Shown: piece by piece, positions 1-12,100 of the stretch
Layout of the letters: every line of letters begins with the position of its first letter
Position numbering within the stretch: the first letter of the stretch is position 1
From: Albugo candida
Lineage: Eukaryota; Oomycota; Peronosporomycetes; Albuginales; Albuginaceae
NCBI GenBank assembly: GCA_905220665.1
Contig: CAJNAR010000172.1
Location: 186,001 to 250,000 of the forward strand
Direction of reading: 5' to 3'
Length of the DNA stretch: 64,000 bases
Program-made: the position numbers and the translations under genes
The notes under the pieces: generated by a model
Databases searched by the model: none
Told to the model about the DNA's origin: nothing
The model's input: only the letters and a program-made list of their open reading frames with translations

Positions 1-314
1 TGTCGGAGAACGGTGTGTGAACAGTTCATGTCTCTCAGTGAGCGGGAAAAGCTGAACATTTCAGTGAGCATTTTTAAACGGCGGCCGCAGATTCAACTAA
101 GCTACTGGAAGGCATGCAGCAACAAATGCACAACATCAGAAGAAGTTTAAATGTCAATATTCTAAAGAAGACCTGCATCAAAGGTGCAGAGATCAATACC
201 AGTACCATGTTTTTCTTTCACTTCAGGTTAGAAGGGAATTTTATAAACAGTCGTCGACATTTATTTTTGTATCAGAATTCCTATCTAAGGAACATTGCAT
301 TGTATTGTTCTTTC

Positions 315-440
315 ATATTATATCTTACGTTGAAGCAGTAATATAGCTACCTTATCGACCTATCATCTCAATGTTATACAAACTAGCCAATCAGAGGTGT
401 TTTGTTTGCGGCATTAGTCAAAACGTCTGTGGCATAATTT
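315..440 (+). repeat. Diverged direct repeat, copy 1
   Basis: About 125 bases resembling 4888-5012 in the same orientation. The best conserved part is AGCCAATCAGAGGTGTTTT followed, after a variable stretch, by a GTTAAAACGT/GTCAAAACGT-like block and GTGGCAT. It lies upstream of the transposase relic and could be one end of that element. I found no inverted partner. The rest of bases 1-640 shows no gene I can support. Confidence 0.5.
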
Positions 441-639
441 TGCCGACTTCAAGGAAAATCCAAAATGTGCGCTTCTTTTTGCGTTTTTTGGGGCAGTTGT
501 CACCCCTTCTCTCTACCTACACTCACCCTCTTCTCTGCTATGCGACCGTTACACACCGCGACACATCTCAGCAGCTCTGCCAGAGATTAAGAGAGCCCGC
601 TTATTCTCTATCCCTCTTTCCACCATTGAACGTCAGCAC

Positions 640-1780
640 GCTTCGATTGACACAAATCCACACGCTGTGCATGCCTACTCCTTCCTGGGATTTACAAAAA
701 TGAGGGTTGCTACCGTCTACCGAGAAGCCCCGTCTGCCGTCAGCGCCTGGAACGAGGCATACAAGAAGACTGGCTCTGTTGCACGTCAATTCACAAAAGT
801 TTTAAACCAAAAGTATAACGCGGTGAAGCGCGAATGGTTGCGATGTTGTATAATCACCAACCCACTTTCATACCTGAACGGAGACAAATCACACTTTCGG
901 AGTGAAGTGAAACACGGACATTATCTGCTCGACAATTTGGCGAATCCTTCGAGAGTTCAACTTCACAGATAAAGTCATTCTCTAGGCTACATAGCGGGAA
1001 ATGTTGATGTGGTCTAAAGCTTGATGTGATATTATAAAACGCTTATGTTCCATGATAGATTCTGGAACGCCGCGCAATCAGCATCAAACAATCGGATATC
1101 ATGCGTTTTGAATGTGAGATCAATTCTGTTGATTGGAGGCATCTTACTTTGACGTTTTTAGACTAATTATCATTTGATAATCGTGTGATGTTGAGAAAGC
1201 GAGGGTATGCCTTGTAGGTGATCATAGCGGATATGTCATCTCGTGGTATTTTGTTTGAGCATTTAACGCTTTCATTACCATATAGGGGCAAAAGCCGCTC
1301 TATCGATGCGAATTCACCAGAATACCAAGGACATCCTTGCTCTGCTTCATCGGGTGTGAAGGTCTTTTGGATACCTACCTAACTGAAGGAACGTTTGATC
1401 GGAGCAAGCTCACGGACTGCTGCTCTAAATTTGCCCCTAAGTCATGCAATGTACAAAAGCGCCCAGGAATGCACTCTTTGTGGGTTGCTGACGGCGCGCG
1501 GAGTGATTATCACCCAAGTTTAACTAATTACCTGCGGTCGCTTGGGATTATAACCATATTTTTGCCTGCGTATTGTTCTTTTTACAATCCCATTGAGGTG
1601 ATGTTTAGAGTAGTGAAGAAAAGTATGCAGCCCAATTACACAGAAGGCTCAGTCAAGGCACGAAATATGCCGACGGCAATCTCCTCATTGCTTGAACCAT
1701 CTAGGAACTATAAGATCTATAATCTCTCCCGTAAATACGGATATTCACTTTCAGGACGATTTAACCTTAATGTAGGATAG
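640..1780 (+). pseudogene. IS630/Tc1-mariner-like DDE transposase, broken
   Basis: The remains of a DDE_3-type transposase run through three frames. The N-terminal part (about 690-970) reads like a helix-turn-helix region, with words such as RVATVYREAPSAVSAW. The first catalytic block reads FLD at 1155-1163, is followed at once by a TAA where the family normally has an acidic codon, then LSFDNRVMLRKRGYAL. From 1337 to 1780 the catalytic half is open: FIG-x-EG, TEGTFDR, a WVADGA block with the second aspartate, and FLPAYCSFYNPIE with the final glutamate. The frame moves 1 to 0 to 2, both times as a one-base loss would move it. The stop at 1778-1780 sits just before an inserted inverted-repeat element. 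Family assignment rests on the NPIE block and its spacing. The copy cannot be active as read. Confidence 0.75.
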
Positions 1781-1788
1781 AATAATTT

Positions 1789-3557
1789 AGGGGTATTTTT
1801 AGGGAATTGCTATTTCCACCCAACTTTTTGCTATTTCCACCCACTGCGTGACTTTTTGACCAATCAGATTACGGCGTTAATTCCACCCAAGTTTTTTACT
1901 AGGGAATTTCTATTTCCACCCACATCGTGACTTTCTGGCCAAACAAATTACGGCTTTATTTCCAATCAACTTTTTATTTTATGGCTACAGTTTCACAGTC
2001 CTGCATGCCGATCAAAGGTATCAGAACTCATAGCTGCACACCTTTCTGGAATTCCAATTCTAGATCAGCTAACTTCATCATGTTATTCGTTGTACCGCGT
2101 CGTCCGGAAACAGTAAAGCACGCATATACGGATCGCCACCATATGCCGCCTATCTACTACATCCTGCGAGAAAGTTTTTAAAAGTTGGAAGTACATTCAG
2201 TCTGGTCTGAGAATTGGACTGATAACGACAACGGACTTTAGCGGTATCTCTTGTAAAACGAGAAAAAATCAAAATGACTTGTAAATACATTTGTAACTTG
2301 TTTACGACGGTTTTCAAGCGCCCAGACGCCCTGCGGCTGTACTGTTATGGGATGGGCTATCGTTTCTAGATGTTGCACGTAGCTGCTTCAGTGTACTTGT
2401 CATCTTTATACCGCTATACCGCTTGTATGCATCGCCCGAATTCCGAAGTGCCCTGTGGTGCAATCGAGTGCACGTTTGCGAAAGCTCTAGCAGAATTCTT
2501 TGGACTGAAAAAAGGTACTCTACATTATCTCTTACGCATGCGACACGGATAGCGGGTTTTCAATACACCTGGTGTCAGGCCGTTCATGGCAGATTATATG
2601 CATCTAGGGTGGGTCTACCGATCAAAACTTCTAAGTGAAGTGCCCCTATGATAAAAAGGTGGGTGGAAATAGTAAAAAACTTGGGTGGAAATAACGCCGT
2701 AATCTGATTGGTCAAAACGTCACGCGGTGGGTGGAAATAGCAAAAAGTTGGGTGGAATAGCAATTCCCTATTTTTATCCCGACAGCTTTTTTTTCAAATT
2801 ACACCATACCTAGTTAAATTATTACTCTCACAACTTTTTTTTTTGCAAAATACATACATGATTTTACATTCCTAACTAATTACATCCATACACACCCTAA
2901 ATTGTTGCTCCAACAGCTCTAATCGAGATTTTCTTTGTGATTGGCTAGTACACAGAACCTTTCACCTGTGATAGGCTATTCATGTGACAATTTCCATTTG
3001 ACACATAGCATTTGAGCAACGGACACAGGAACATGCAGGTGCAGCAATTGCTGAAAATCGGCTAAAACAAGCGGCCTTGCGGAATTCCGGTCACAAAGTT
3101 AGATTCAGAACAAGCTTTGGTAAAAAAGTAGATATTTTTCCTTCCCACAGCTTTTTCAACACATTTTACCTTCCGTTAGTGTGTAATAACTTTTGCATCT
3201 TCACGAGGCATTATAGCTGAACAACTGGCAATGAATCGTCTACTAGTGATGAGTTTTTAGCTCAGTTGAAGTTATCTTTCTCTACTAGATTTAGACTTCG
3301 ACGTAAATGACTTCTATTAGTTAAAAATCTAAACTTGTTTATTTTTCAAAAAAGTTGTGGGAGTAATAATTCAAGTAGGCATGACGTAATCTGAAATTAA
3401 AAAAATATGCTATTTAAAAAAAGTCGTCGGGATATCGAAACCACTAATTATTGCTCCAAAAATGTTGTGGGGGTAATAATACAAGTAGGCATGATGTAAT
3501 TTGAAATAAAAAATAAAAATGTAATCAAATTAAAAGTTGTCGGGATATCAATACCCT
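1789..3557. mobile_element. Foldback/inverted-repeat element, family A, copy 1
   Basis: The left end reads AGGGGTATTTTT then, after an inserted element, ATCCCGACAGC. The right end is the inverse, GTCGGGATATCAATACCCT. The element is flanked by AATTT on both sides (1784-1788 and 3558-3562), a probable 5-base target duplication. The right terminus is doubled: two imperfect copies of the terminal block lie at about 3350-3445 and 3465-3557. The stretch about 3188-3340 is the inverse of sequence at 56826-56895 plus 63908-63939, so the family has long arms around a short central spacer. I see no transposase inside; it is probably non-autonomous. It is interrupted by the family B element at 1801-2769. 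Confidence 0.7.
1801..2769. mobile_element. MITE-like inverted-repeat element, family B
   Basis: A 969-base element bounded by AGGGAATTGC and its inverse GCAATTCCCT. The inverted ends extend for about 100 bases and contain repeated CTATTTCCACCCA words. It is flanked by ATTTTT at 1795-1800 and 2770-2775. Removing it and one copy of ATTTTT restores a continuous family A terminus of the same length as the other A ends, which supports the boundaries. The interior has only short open frames with no recognisable product. Confidence 0.75.
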
Positions 3558-3682
3558 AATTTAGTTGATCTTTCTGAACTGGGATTGGATAAGAAATCAC
3601 AGTTCTCAATTATTTTTATTCTGCATGATATATATCTATTTATTAGGGGTATTTTAAAGAATTGCTTGACTGTCAGCAGTTT

Positions 3683-4897
3683 TTACGGGTGTTTTAATTT
3701 ACTGTTGAATGCCACAATCATCCGACGGTGACGGACCAGACTCTGCTCTAAAGCCTCAATTCGCAACATATAATCCGTAATCGCGCACTTGATCACATTA
3801 ACTTGCTCACCAAAGTCATCAAGAATTGCTAATACAACCGAGTTGTTCTGCTGTGCAGATTGTACAACGGCATCTCCATCCCTTGGCGAATGCCGAAACA
3901 GATAAATGATGTCTATTGGCGGGGGGCTGCTCCATCGCGGTTGCCTGTAACGGCAAGGGTTCACGGACAATCTGCGACACCCAGATTTGACAACTGATGG
4001 GCTCCGACGCATATATTGTACTCTACCTTGTAAAGAGCTGATGCGTAACATCGGTCACAATTGATTATGCAGCTTCTCCAGCCCTGTACGTTTGCTGTGG
4101 GGCTAACACAGTGGCGCTGAATGTAGAAAACTGTGCAGCTTTTGCAACATTCAACCATACTTGAACAGGTGATGTTGCGGGTTGACGTTGGGGCGCGACC
4201 AAACCTGGAGCGATGCGGTTGTTATATCTATGGAAAGCAGCAATTTAAGCTCCAGCCTTTAACGCTCATAAAACAAGTCTGTTTACTGACGTTCAACTTG
4301 ATAGATCCTGTTGTTATGTCTGATCTGCACCAATTGTCCCATGTCTTCTTGCTCGACCGCCTCTTCACGCATTGTCCAACTCGAATTGTTGTGCATTATC
4401 GCCAGGCCAAAAAATGGTCCTGTGTCTTTCCCAAAGTTCGTTTAATACCTGTAATGGGGAAGTATTGATTGTCCACATGCCAAGGTTTTCTGCCGAACGT
4501 GTCTGTGCAGCTCTGTAAGACTTGAGACTAACTTTGAACTTCGCGCGGAAGAGTTCATTGCTTTCTTCAGATTCTTCAACTCCTAGTTGCAATGCAGTAA
4601 ATGCACTATCCTCGTTTTTGATTGTTGGCGATGAGGATGCTGACAAGGAAAGCGACGTAGACCTGGATGGGTGAAAAGAAGGAGAGGTATTTGGTGGTGG
4701 CCGGATGGTTAGAGGCTACGCTGTTGAGATGGACGGGCGTAGGGGGACAAAGGGGTACCAGACAGAAGATTTTGCGGCGTGGAAGGCATGTTGGGCGGGT
4801 TGCGGTTTGTGAGGTACGCGGTGGGTGACGTTGGCAAAAAAAACGCAGCGGCGTTATTTATTGGACGCAGATTTCGATTTCGAAAAAAACGCAACAT
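3683..4897 (-). pseudogene. Unrecognised broken ORF, probably transposon-borne
   Basis: On the minus strand several open pieces follow in order. A proline/serine-rich stretch lies at 4897-4709, then a frameshift, then a serine-rich to acidic segment to 4365. A cysteine-rich stretch (4158-3961) has spaced C-x2-C pairs. Last comes a helical, coiled-coil-like segment ending in a basic patch (4051-3683). The order resembles a nucleic-acid binding ORF of a transposon, but I do not recognise the family. At least two frame changes and a stop interrupt it. Confidence 0.35.
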
Positions 4898-5012
4898 ATA
4901 TTACGCTCAAGCAGAAATAAAGCCAACTTACCGACCAATCATATTAATTCTACATTAATTAGCCAATCAGAGGTGTTTTATCTAGTGCAATAGTTAAAAC
5001 GTGCGTGGCATT
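4888..5012 (+). repeat. Diverged direct repeat, copy 2
   Basis: Second copy of the repeat at 315-440, same orientation, sharing AGCCAATCAGAGGTGTTTT (at 4961-4979). It lies about 55 bases before the 5' LTR of the copia element at 5068, so that element may have inserted into a second copy of the same older repeat. Confidence 0.5.
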
Positions 5013-5067
5013 ACTAGTATCCTCAAAAGTTATTTCTTTGTCTAATAAAATACGAAACGCTGCGCTC

Positions 5068-5230
5068 TGTTGATTCTGATGCCCCTGAACTAGAGTGGAA
5101 CATATCACGCTAATCAATTTTCAGCTATTGAACAATAAAGTCGTGGCTGTGGGCGTCAAGTATGAGAAGGCTTAGCCTAGCTAGTAAAGTGAACTAAGGA
5201 CCTCCTACATTTAATATAGCTTACTTTCCA
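5068..5230 (+). repeat. 5' LTR of copia-1
   Basis: About 163 bases starting TGTTGA and ending CA. It aligns along its length with 8939-9100, sharing blocks such as CAGCTATTGAACAATAAAGT and AGTGAACTAAGGACCTCCTA. Substitutions are many, so the element is old. Exact ends are uncertain and I see no convincing 5-base target duplication. Confidence 0.75.
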
Positions 5231-5245
5231 AATTTTTGTGCGCGT

Positions 5246-8200
5246 ATGAAGCTAATGAAGAAGGGTTTGCTGCATCATATTGACAAGTCGGAGTCACCCA
5301 GCGAAGATCCTGCAGCTTCGGCAATCTGGAAGCTCAACAACCTTAAAGCCTTCGCAATCATTTTAATGTCAATCAGCCCGAGTCTCCAGGCTGTGATAAG
5401 ATGCACTTGTACAACCTCTCAGTTATGGGATATTCTAAAGAATTTTAACCTTCGAAATAGTATACACAACAGAGTACGGAAGCGGCGAAGACTTCATGAA
5501 TTCAGAATGGAATAGGGTCAGAATATTATGGAACATTTTATGAAATTTGATGAATTATGCCTTTCGATGCAAGCTTATGGGGAGGTGATTAATATGGATG
5601 AACAATTAGTAATATTGATTGGAAGTCTCTCGTACGAGTACGATCCCATAATCAAAATTAACAAAATGTCCAAGGAATGGATCTTTTTCAAGCAAAAGAA
5701 ATGCTGCCACGGGAGTATGCACTATTGGTGAAATAAAGGCAGGAGGAATTGCTCTGAAAGCAAAAGCAATGAAGAAGTCGGAAAGATTCGACGCTAGGAA
5801 AATCCCTTCAGAAGAGATACAAATTCGAAAGGGAAAGTTATCAATCTAACAAAAGTGGACATAAAAAGGAAGACTGTTGGAAGAATGTGAAACACAAGAA
5901 ACAGTACAATGAACAAGCATTCATATTTTGTAAGCACATGAACGAATGTTGGCTGCTCGGTAAGGGAGAAAGCAGCCACATCTGCTCATTCAATGAAGAG
6001 TTCAGTGAATTCGATCACTCAAGAACCATACATATGTCTCTATTGCCAATGGAAACAAAGTTGCAGCAGGAGGCATTGCTATAGTTCCAGTTATTCTGAA
6101 AAACAAAGTCCAATTCGGATTGAAAATGTACTATATGTAACAGATTTTGGATCTTCGATTACTATATATCTCAGCATTAGCAGAAAAAGGACTTAATGTC
6201 TCCTCTGGAAGAGAAGTATCTGATATTAGAGACAATGAACGAATTGTAACTCAAGTCACATAAGGGAAGATCTATGTAATGGAGTGTGCTATAAATGAAT
6301 GAGCACTTGTTAGCAATTCCGGTAAAGAGATACATGATCAACAATTATTAAGTTTCGGTGTATGGCATGTCCGATTAGGACATTTACCTACCAAGAAAAT
6401 TGAAGCTTTGTAGCACTACGTTGATGGTTTCAAAATGAAATCGATGTCGAAACGAGAAAGAGACGAAGAAGTCATTTGTGAAGGATGTATCGATGGGAAA
6501 TCTTTTGTGCACACGTTCCCAAAGTCAGGATATGGTCAAGTAAGAAGCAAGTCCGTTTTTCAACTTATACATAGTGGCGTAATGGGACCAATGGAAACGA
6601 AGTCTCAAGGTGGAGCAAGATTTATGCTAACTTTCATTCATGATTATTCTAGGTATGTAGTGTCATATTTCATTCGACACAAATCTGAAGGTGATCGATC
6701 GGTTCCTCGATTTCAAAGCAATGACGGAAAACCAACTAAATTCGAGAATTTAGTGTATTCGAACCGACAATAGTGGCGAATTTATCAACAATCGATTTGC
6801 GAATATCTGTACAAGTGCCGGTATTATACACCAAACACCAGTTCCGTACTCGCTCCAGCAAAATGGACCGGCTGAACGAATGAATCGGACCAGTACGGAA
6901 CGTGCGAGATCATGACGAATCACGTGCAAGTAGAAAAGAAGTGGTGGGCTGAAGCCATGAATATTGCAGTTTACATTTCAAATCGAGTTCCGTATGCCGC
7001 CTACCCAGACAAGACACCATACGCGATGTGTTTTGAGAGCAAGCCAAGTCTTACTTCTATAAGGGTATTTGGTTTCCGAGGTTTTACACATATTGAGAGA
7101 TCAAGACGGATGAAGTTGGATAAGAAGGCGGTCAAATGTATGTTCCTTGGATGTTCGGACAATATGAAAGGATTCCGCGTAAGGAATTCTAAGTCGCAGA
7201 AAATTGAGATTACTCGTTCAGCGCAATTTCAAGAATCAGACGAGACAAAGTATGTTCAGGTTTTTATTAGAGATATATCACCCGGACAAAATCGAAGTGA
7301 TTGTCAGTATGGACAATCCCGCATGTCGAGAGCATGGATGTAGATCCGACTGAAGAGTCAACAAATGCGAACAAAGCTTTGACGAGAAATTCGACTTAGG
7401 AGCAGCGCTCTTTGAATGCTTAACAGACATCTTCCAACGTCGATATAGATTCAACGGAAGACGATTGTAGCACTATTCAGGCCATTGTTCCCAGGAGGAG
7501 ACTGGATAATTTTGAAAGCTACCCGGTTTCTGGGAACCGTATAATTGGGACGATGCACCTCTGGCACTTCCATCAAATCAATCGTCGTAAGCATTAATAC
7601 CAGTGGAAGCGTCTACTTCAATCGTTCCGGTAACAAATTCTGACACCATGACACGTCCATTCAAAAGATATCGCATAGAATACGAACAAGGGAATGCAGC
7701 GATAGAAGCCCCATCATCCTAACAGGAGGGCCTGGAGCCATCTCAATCGGAATCATGGTATACTGCAATTCAGACCGAGCTTCAAGAACTGAACAAAAAA
7801 CAAACGTGGACGGTCGTAACGAAAAAGCCAGATAAAAAGGACATCGGAACCAAATGGGTTTTCACAGTCGAACGAAACGAAGACAGTGAAGTTGAGTGGT
7901 TTAAGGCAAGATTGGAGGCACTCGGATATCGACAAACTTATGGTGTTAACTACACAGATACGTACTCCCCAGCCGCGAATTTAAACTCAACTCGTATTTT
8001 CCTGGCAATTTTCTGCCATCAATTGCTAACCATTCATCAGTATGATGCTGATATGGCCTTTCTTGACGGTTATCTGGAAGAAGATATGTTCATCTATCCA
8101 CCTCAAGGTTTTGAAAGCAAGCAATCGAAGACTATGTGGACTTATACAAGCATTCGTGACTTAGTTCAAGACAATATCAATTGTATTTACTCGGATGGGG

Positions 8201-8944
8201 TTTACAAAGTGTCCATCAGATTAGTGTATGTTGTGCGCAAATATTCCAAGCCAAGGGTTTATCAAAGTATATGTCGATGGCATGCCGATTGGAGCCAAAA
8301 CAATCGACTCGGCCAAGAAACTTGCGAACGAACTTTTGAGTCACTTCGGTCTGGAGATTCTAGGAAAGGTGCGATTTACCCTTGGTACTGAGGTGGAATA
8401 CAAACAAGAGTTGCGACAAATGAAGACCAGTCAAGGAGCTTGCATACGGAGAATGGACGAGAAGTTCAACCAAGTAAAAGAGAAAACAGTATCTAATCCA
8501 ACTGCTCCGGGGACTTTCTTAACGAAATCGGAAGAAAAAGATTTGAGAATGGAAAACCGACCATATCGCTTACTTGTTGGCTCGCTTCTGTACATCGCAA
8601 CGGGCACAAGACCAGATATTGCTTTCACGGTTTGCCAGCTCAGTCAACGCCTGGAGCAACCAAGCGAACAACACTTGAATGCAGCAATCCTTGTTTTGCG
8701 TTAATTGAAATCAACCGCAATGATAGGCATATGTTATGAGGCTGGGCCAGGAAATAACGAAGTCAGTGCTTACAGTGATGCGGATTGTGCAAGCTATAAG
8801 GAGACAAGAAGATCAACCTCCGGTATAATGTTGATGATGAAAAAATCTTCAAAGATATTCAAATCAAAACTTCAGCAGGGTGTGGCTCTCAAAACAGCCG
8901 AATCTGAGTACATTGCTGTCTCGTTCGTCCAGGGGGAGTGTTGA
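5246..8944 (+). pseudogene. copia-1 gag-pol remnant
   Basis: Gag of the UBN2 type (5246-5731, with CTTSQLWDIL) has one stop. A zinc-knuckle relic (SGHKKEDCWK) lies near 5850-5885. The protease motif near 5950-5975 is changed (GKGESSHIC where DSGASSHIC is usual). The integrase zinc region and core follow at 6370-7230 (WHVRLGHLPTKKIEAL, DYSRYVVSYF, then YISNRVPYAAYPDKTPYAM). Reverse transcriptase begins near 7770 (DTYSPAANLNSTRIFL). It is deleted internally after 8130 and its catalytic box reads YVDG instead of YVDD near 8270. RNase H (8705-8944) keeps YSDADCA and AESEYIA. Stops and frame changes in both directions mark real decay. Confidence 0.85.
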
Positions 8945-9100
8945 AGCTGATGTCCCTGAACCGGCGTGGAACACATCAGGCTTATCAACATTCAGCTATT
9001 GAACAATAAAGTAGTGATGTAGGCGTCTAGTACGAAAAGGCTTAGATTAGCTAGCAAAGTGAACTAAGGACCTCCTATATTCAATAGATCTTAATTCCCA
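8939..9100 (+). repeat. 3' LTR of copia-1
   Basis: About 162 bases beginning TGTTGA directly after the purine tract AGGGGGAG, matching the 5' LTR at 5068-5230. It ends close to the 3' terminus of the minus-strand LINE remnant that follows. Confidence 0.75.
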
Positions 9101-9104
9101 AACT

Positions 9105-12100
9105 TTATCTAAAGTGCTCAAAACGCTTCGAGACTAACTCATTTCTCTAAATGCCTAGGTTATCTTGTATAATAAATATAAATGGGATAAGCGTGTCATG
9201 ATAACTGTGAGAGACGACAATATGTCTTCTCGTTCATAGTTCTGCATTGCAGTAGCCTCATAACACCCCAATAGGAGACTGTCCAGCGTAGAAATGATAT
9301 AAAAGCTGTAAAATTGTCCAAGAGTACCGTGTTTTCGAAACATGTGTGCGCCACACTAGGATGAACGTAGTCAGCCAACTAGGACTAGGATCGGAGTTGC
9401 GCATGCATTTCAACTTGATGGTGCCGTAACCGCAGCAACGATCTTCGACTTTTGAAATTTCACCAGATGATCCCTGCGTTGCGAGCTGATCCAGCACCTT
9501 TACAAGCCGAAAGCGTTTGTCTTGATCGTAACACTGCTTTCGAAAGTATCGAACGTGCGCACTAAACGTTGTGTAGATCGCGGAAAGTACTTGAACTGTC
9601 TTCGTTTCTCATCGCTGGTGGAGTAAACATCGATCCGATCGTTCCAGATGAAGTACACCATCACCGCTTGCAATGCAAACCATAAATCTGATACAATTTG
9701 CTGATAACCTTCTATGCTAGCCGAAATGTTGACAGAATTGCGAATACAATTTGCTTCTAACGCGGTCGGGAAGAAGGAAAACTGATCCCAAGTACGGAGA
9801 AGCTCCATTCATATTTTTGCTGTGCGATTGCACTGTAGAAAGAGATGTTGATCAGATTCCACTGCCCCACCTCGAAAGTTGCGTGCACAGTATAATGTTG
9901 GGATGAATGTCCTTTGTAAACCAGAATCGAGATCAAAAAGGCAACATCCAGATTGACAGACGAAATATGTACATCCACGAAAATCGGTACGACACGCTTT
10001 TTGATAATTTTTTGATGATGCCGAGACATAGCCAACTCGTTCTGACTTCATTTTCTGCCCAATCCCTCCGGTGATGACCAATGTGTCAACTTCAGATGAA
10101 TCTTGTAGGTTTGGGAGAGTTCCAAACGATTTGTGAGAGAAGAAAGCGTGAATAGATGAAAAAGAATGTTTCCTGTGCTTGCTTTGTGCTCCTCCATAGA
10201 AGGATCTTACACTTGCGTTGGTTGCATCCAAGTGATGAGATCAATCGTCGAGTGAATGCGCTATAGTATCTGAGTCGCTTCATTGCAAAGTTCGATCAGA
10301 CACTGTTTTGTAGCCATACCTGATGTATTCATCTCTTTGTCGTTGTTATATATCTCAACTAAAGCTTCTTGTGTCGGCCATGTGTAGCAGTCGCGAAAGA
10401 GGTCTTGAGGACTTCGAATGTCGAAAACTGCAGTAAACAATTTTAATCAAATGTCTGATGTGGTTCTATCACCATGCCAAGATTGCACCGAACGTTTTGC
10501 GTACGCGGATTACGAGTGGCAGCTTCATAATGCAATTCTTGGTAGCAGTGGAACCACATCGGTTGTTCCATATACTACCGACAGCGTTGTAGAAAAATCA
10601 AATCTGAAATTGGAATGCTCAAATCTATCTGATACCACAGGTCAAATACGTGTGTGCGCCAAGAAAATGTGATCTCACATAGAAGCATTTTCTCATGGCG
10701 ATGTGGTGCGATTGTGAATATGTCCCTCGGCTTGTGTGGCCAAATAAAGGTTGGATAAGTTGTAATAATATCGTCGAAGAAGTTGTACAATGGGAAGCAG
10801 TTATTGTCGATGCATCGGACGCGAACTACTGCTAGAATTGAATGCGTTGTAGCTTCAGACGTCCCCCAAAAAATGGATTTTAGTTCACCATCTTCTCGAC
10901 CAAGGTATACAAACGTTTTGCTGATCAGATGGACGGGCTTCGAATCTTTTTGGTTTTCCAACCAAGCACAAATCGATTGAGCATCGATTTCCGCTGTCGA
11001 ATAGTCTCCGCTGGTATTTGCACGTACATAGTGTAATGCTACAGAGCTGATAAAATTGTCGTCCGTGCAACCCGTAATTAACCAGACACCAAACCATCAT
11101 CAATACGCTTATGGATAGTTGAAATAATTATCGAATGAGTTGATGTCTGACCGAACGGAGTACCCAAATACTTGAGCGAATCTTCCGGACCCATTATGGT
11201 CAAAATAGTATTTACGAGAACACGGCATGATCCCATTTAACGAGAGCAAGGATGATTTTCTCTTCGTGCCCGATACATCGCAACAATCTTGAACGAGTTC
11301 TAGTTGTGTCAACACATCATCGGAAAGCAATGTTGAAGTAGATTTCCCAAAGGTTCAATTGTCATCAGGAAAAGTAATGCTGTCAGAAAATCGCATTGTT
11401 CCACTCCAAGTTGTGGTGTGTTGGACGGTACGATATTGCCATTGATCATCCAGTGCGGCTTCGTGTTGGTGTTAAGAGACGCATCCCAGTCGATGCAATT
11501 TTTTTACCGCGCAATTTTTCAAACACGTACGTCCAGTACACTCGGTAATAGGCTTTCCCAAAGTCCAGAATATTGGCATACGATTCCTTACCACGATGAG
11601 TGAAAAAATCCTTTATGTCGGAGAAATGTCGTTTGCGATGATGCATCGACCGTCCTCGCTCAAATGCTTTTTAATTTTGATAGATCTATTCTGGTAGAAT
11701 CTGCTTTAATGATTCGCCAATGCTTTGGAAAGTACTTTCACATCTTCATAGCACTATGAGTGGTCTATAGTTGTCAGGATCACGTCATGATCCGTTTTTG
11801 TATAAGAATGTGATTGCCGAGTGACGTTGTAAGACACTTTGACTAGCTAGTATTTGGTGACAGTATTTTTATCTGCAGACACTATTTATTAAATTCCAGC
11901 TAAAGCTGATATAATTCAGCTTTAATCCATCCATACCAGGAGAGGAACTACTTCGCATATCCTTGTTAGCTTTCTCCATCTCTGTCGTACTCAAACGAGT
12001 TGAGAGAAAGTCTTGTCATACAGATTTAACGATAAACTCAAATTGAACCCAGAAGCTTTTTGAATTACTTCGAAATTGGCCAAGCTGGTCTTTGAGGTAA

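Larger units (their letters stand above)
5068..9100 (+). mobile_element. Decayed Ty1/copia retrotransposon (copia-1)
   Basis: A plus-strand LTR element about 4.0 kb long, with diverged LTRs of about 163 bases at both ends and a purine tract (AGGGGGAG) immediately before the 3' LTR. Domains run gag, protease, integrase, reverse transcriptase, RNase H, the copia order. The internal region starts directly in gag, so the primer-binding site and the gag start seem deleted. It is older than the copia element at 50588 judging by LTR divergence and the number of stops. Confidence 0.85.

Noticed and set aside
3649..3672. AGGGGTATTTTAAAGAATTGC as another family B or A end
   Set aside because: It resembles the junction at 1789-1810, but the following sequence does not match either family; may be chance.
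5063..9110. Target duplication for copia-1
   Set aside because: The five bases beside the two LTRs do not match; the LTR ends are too diverged to fix.
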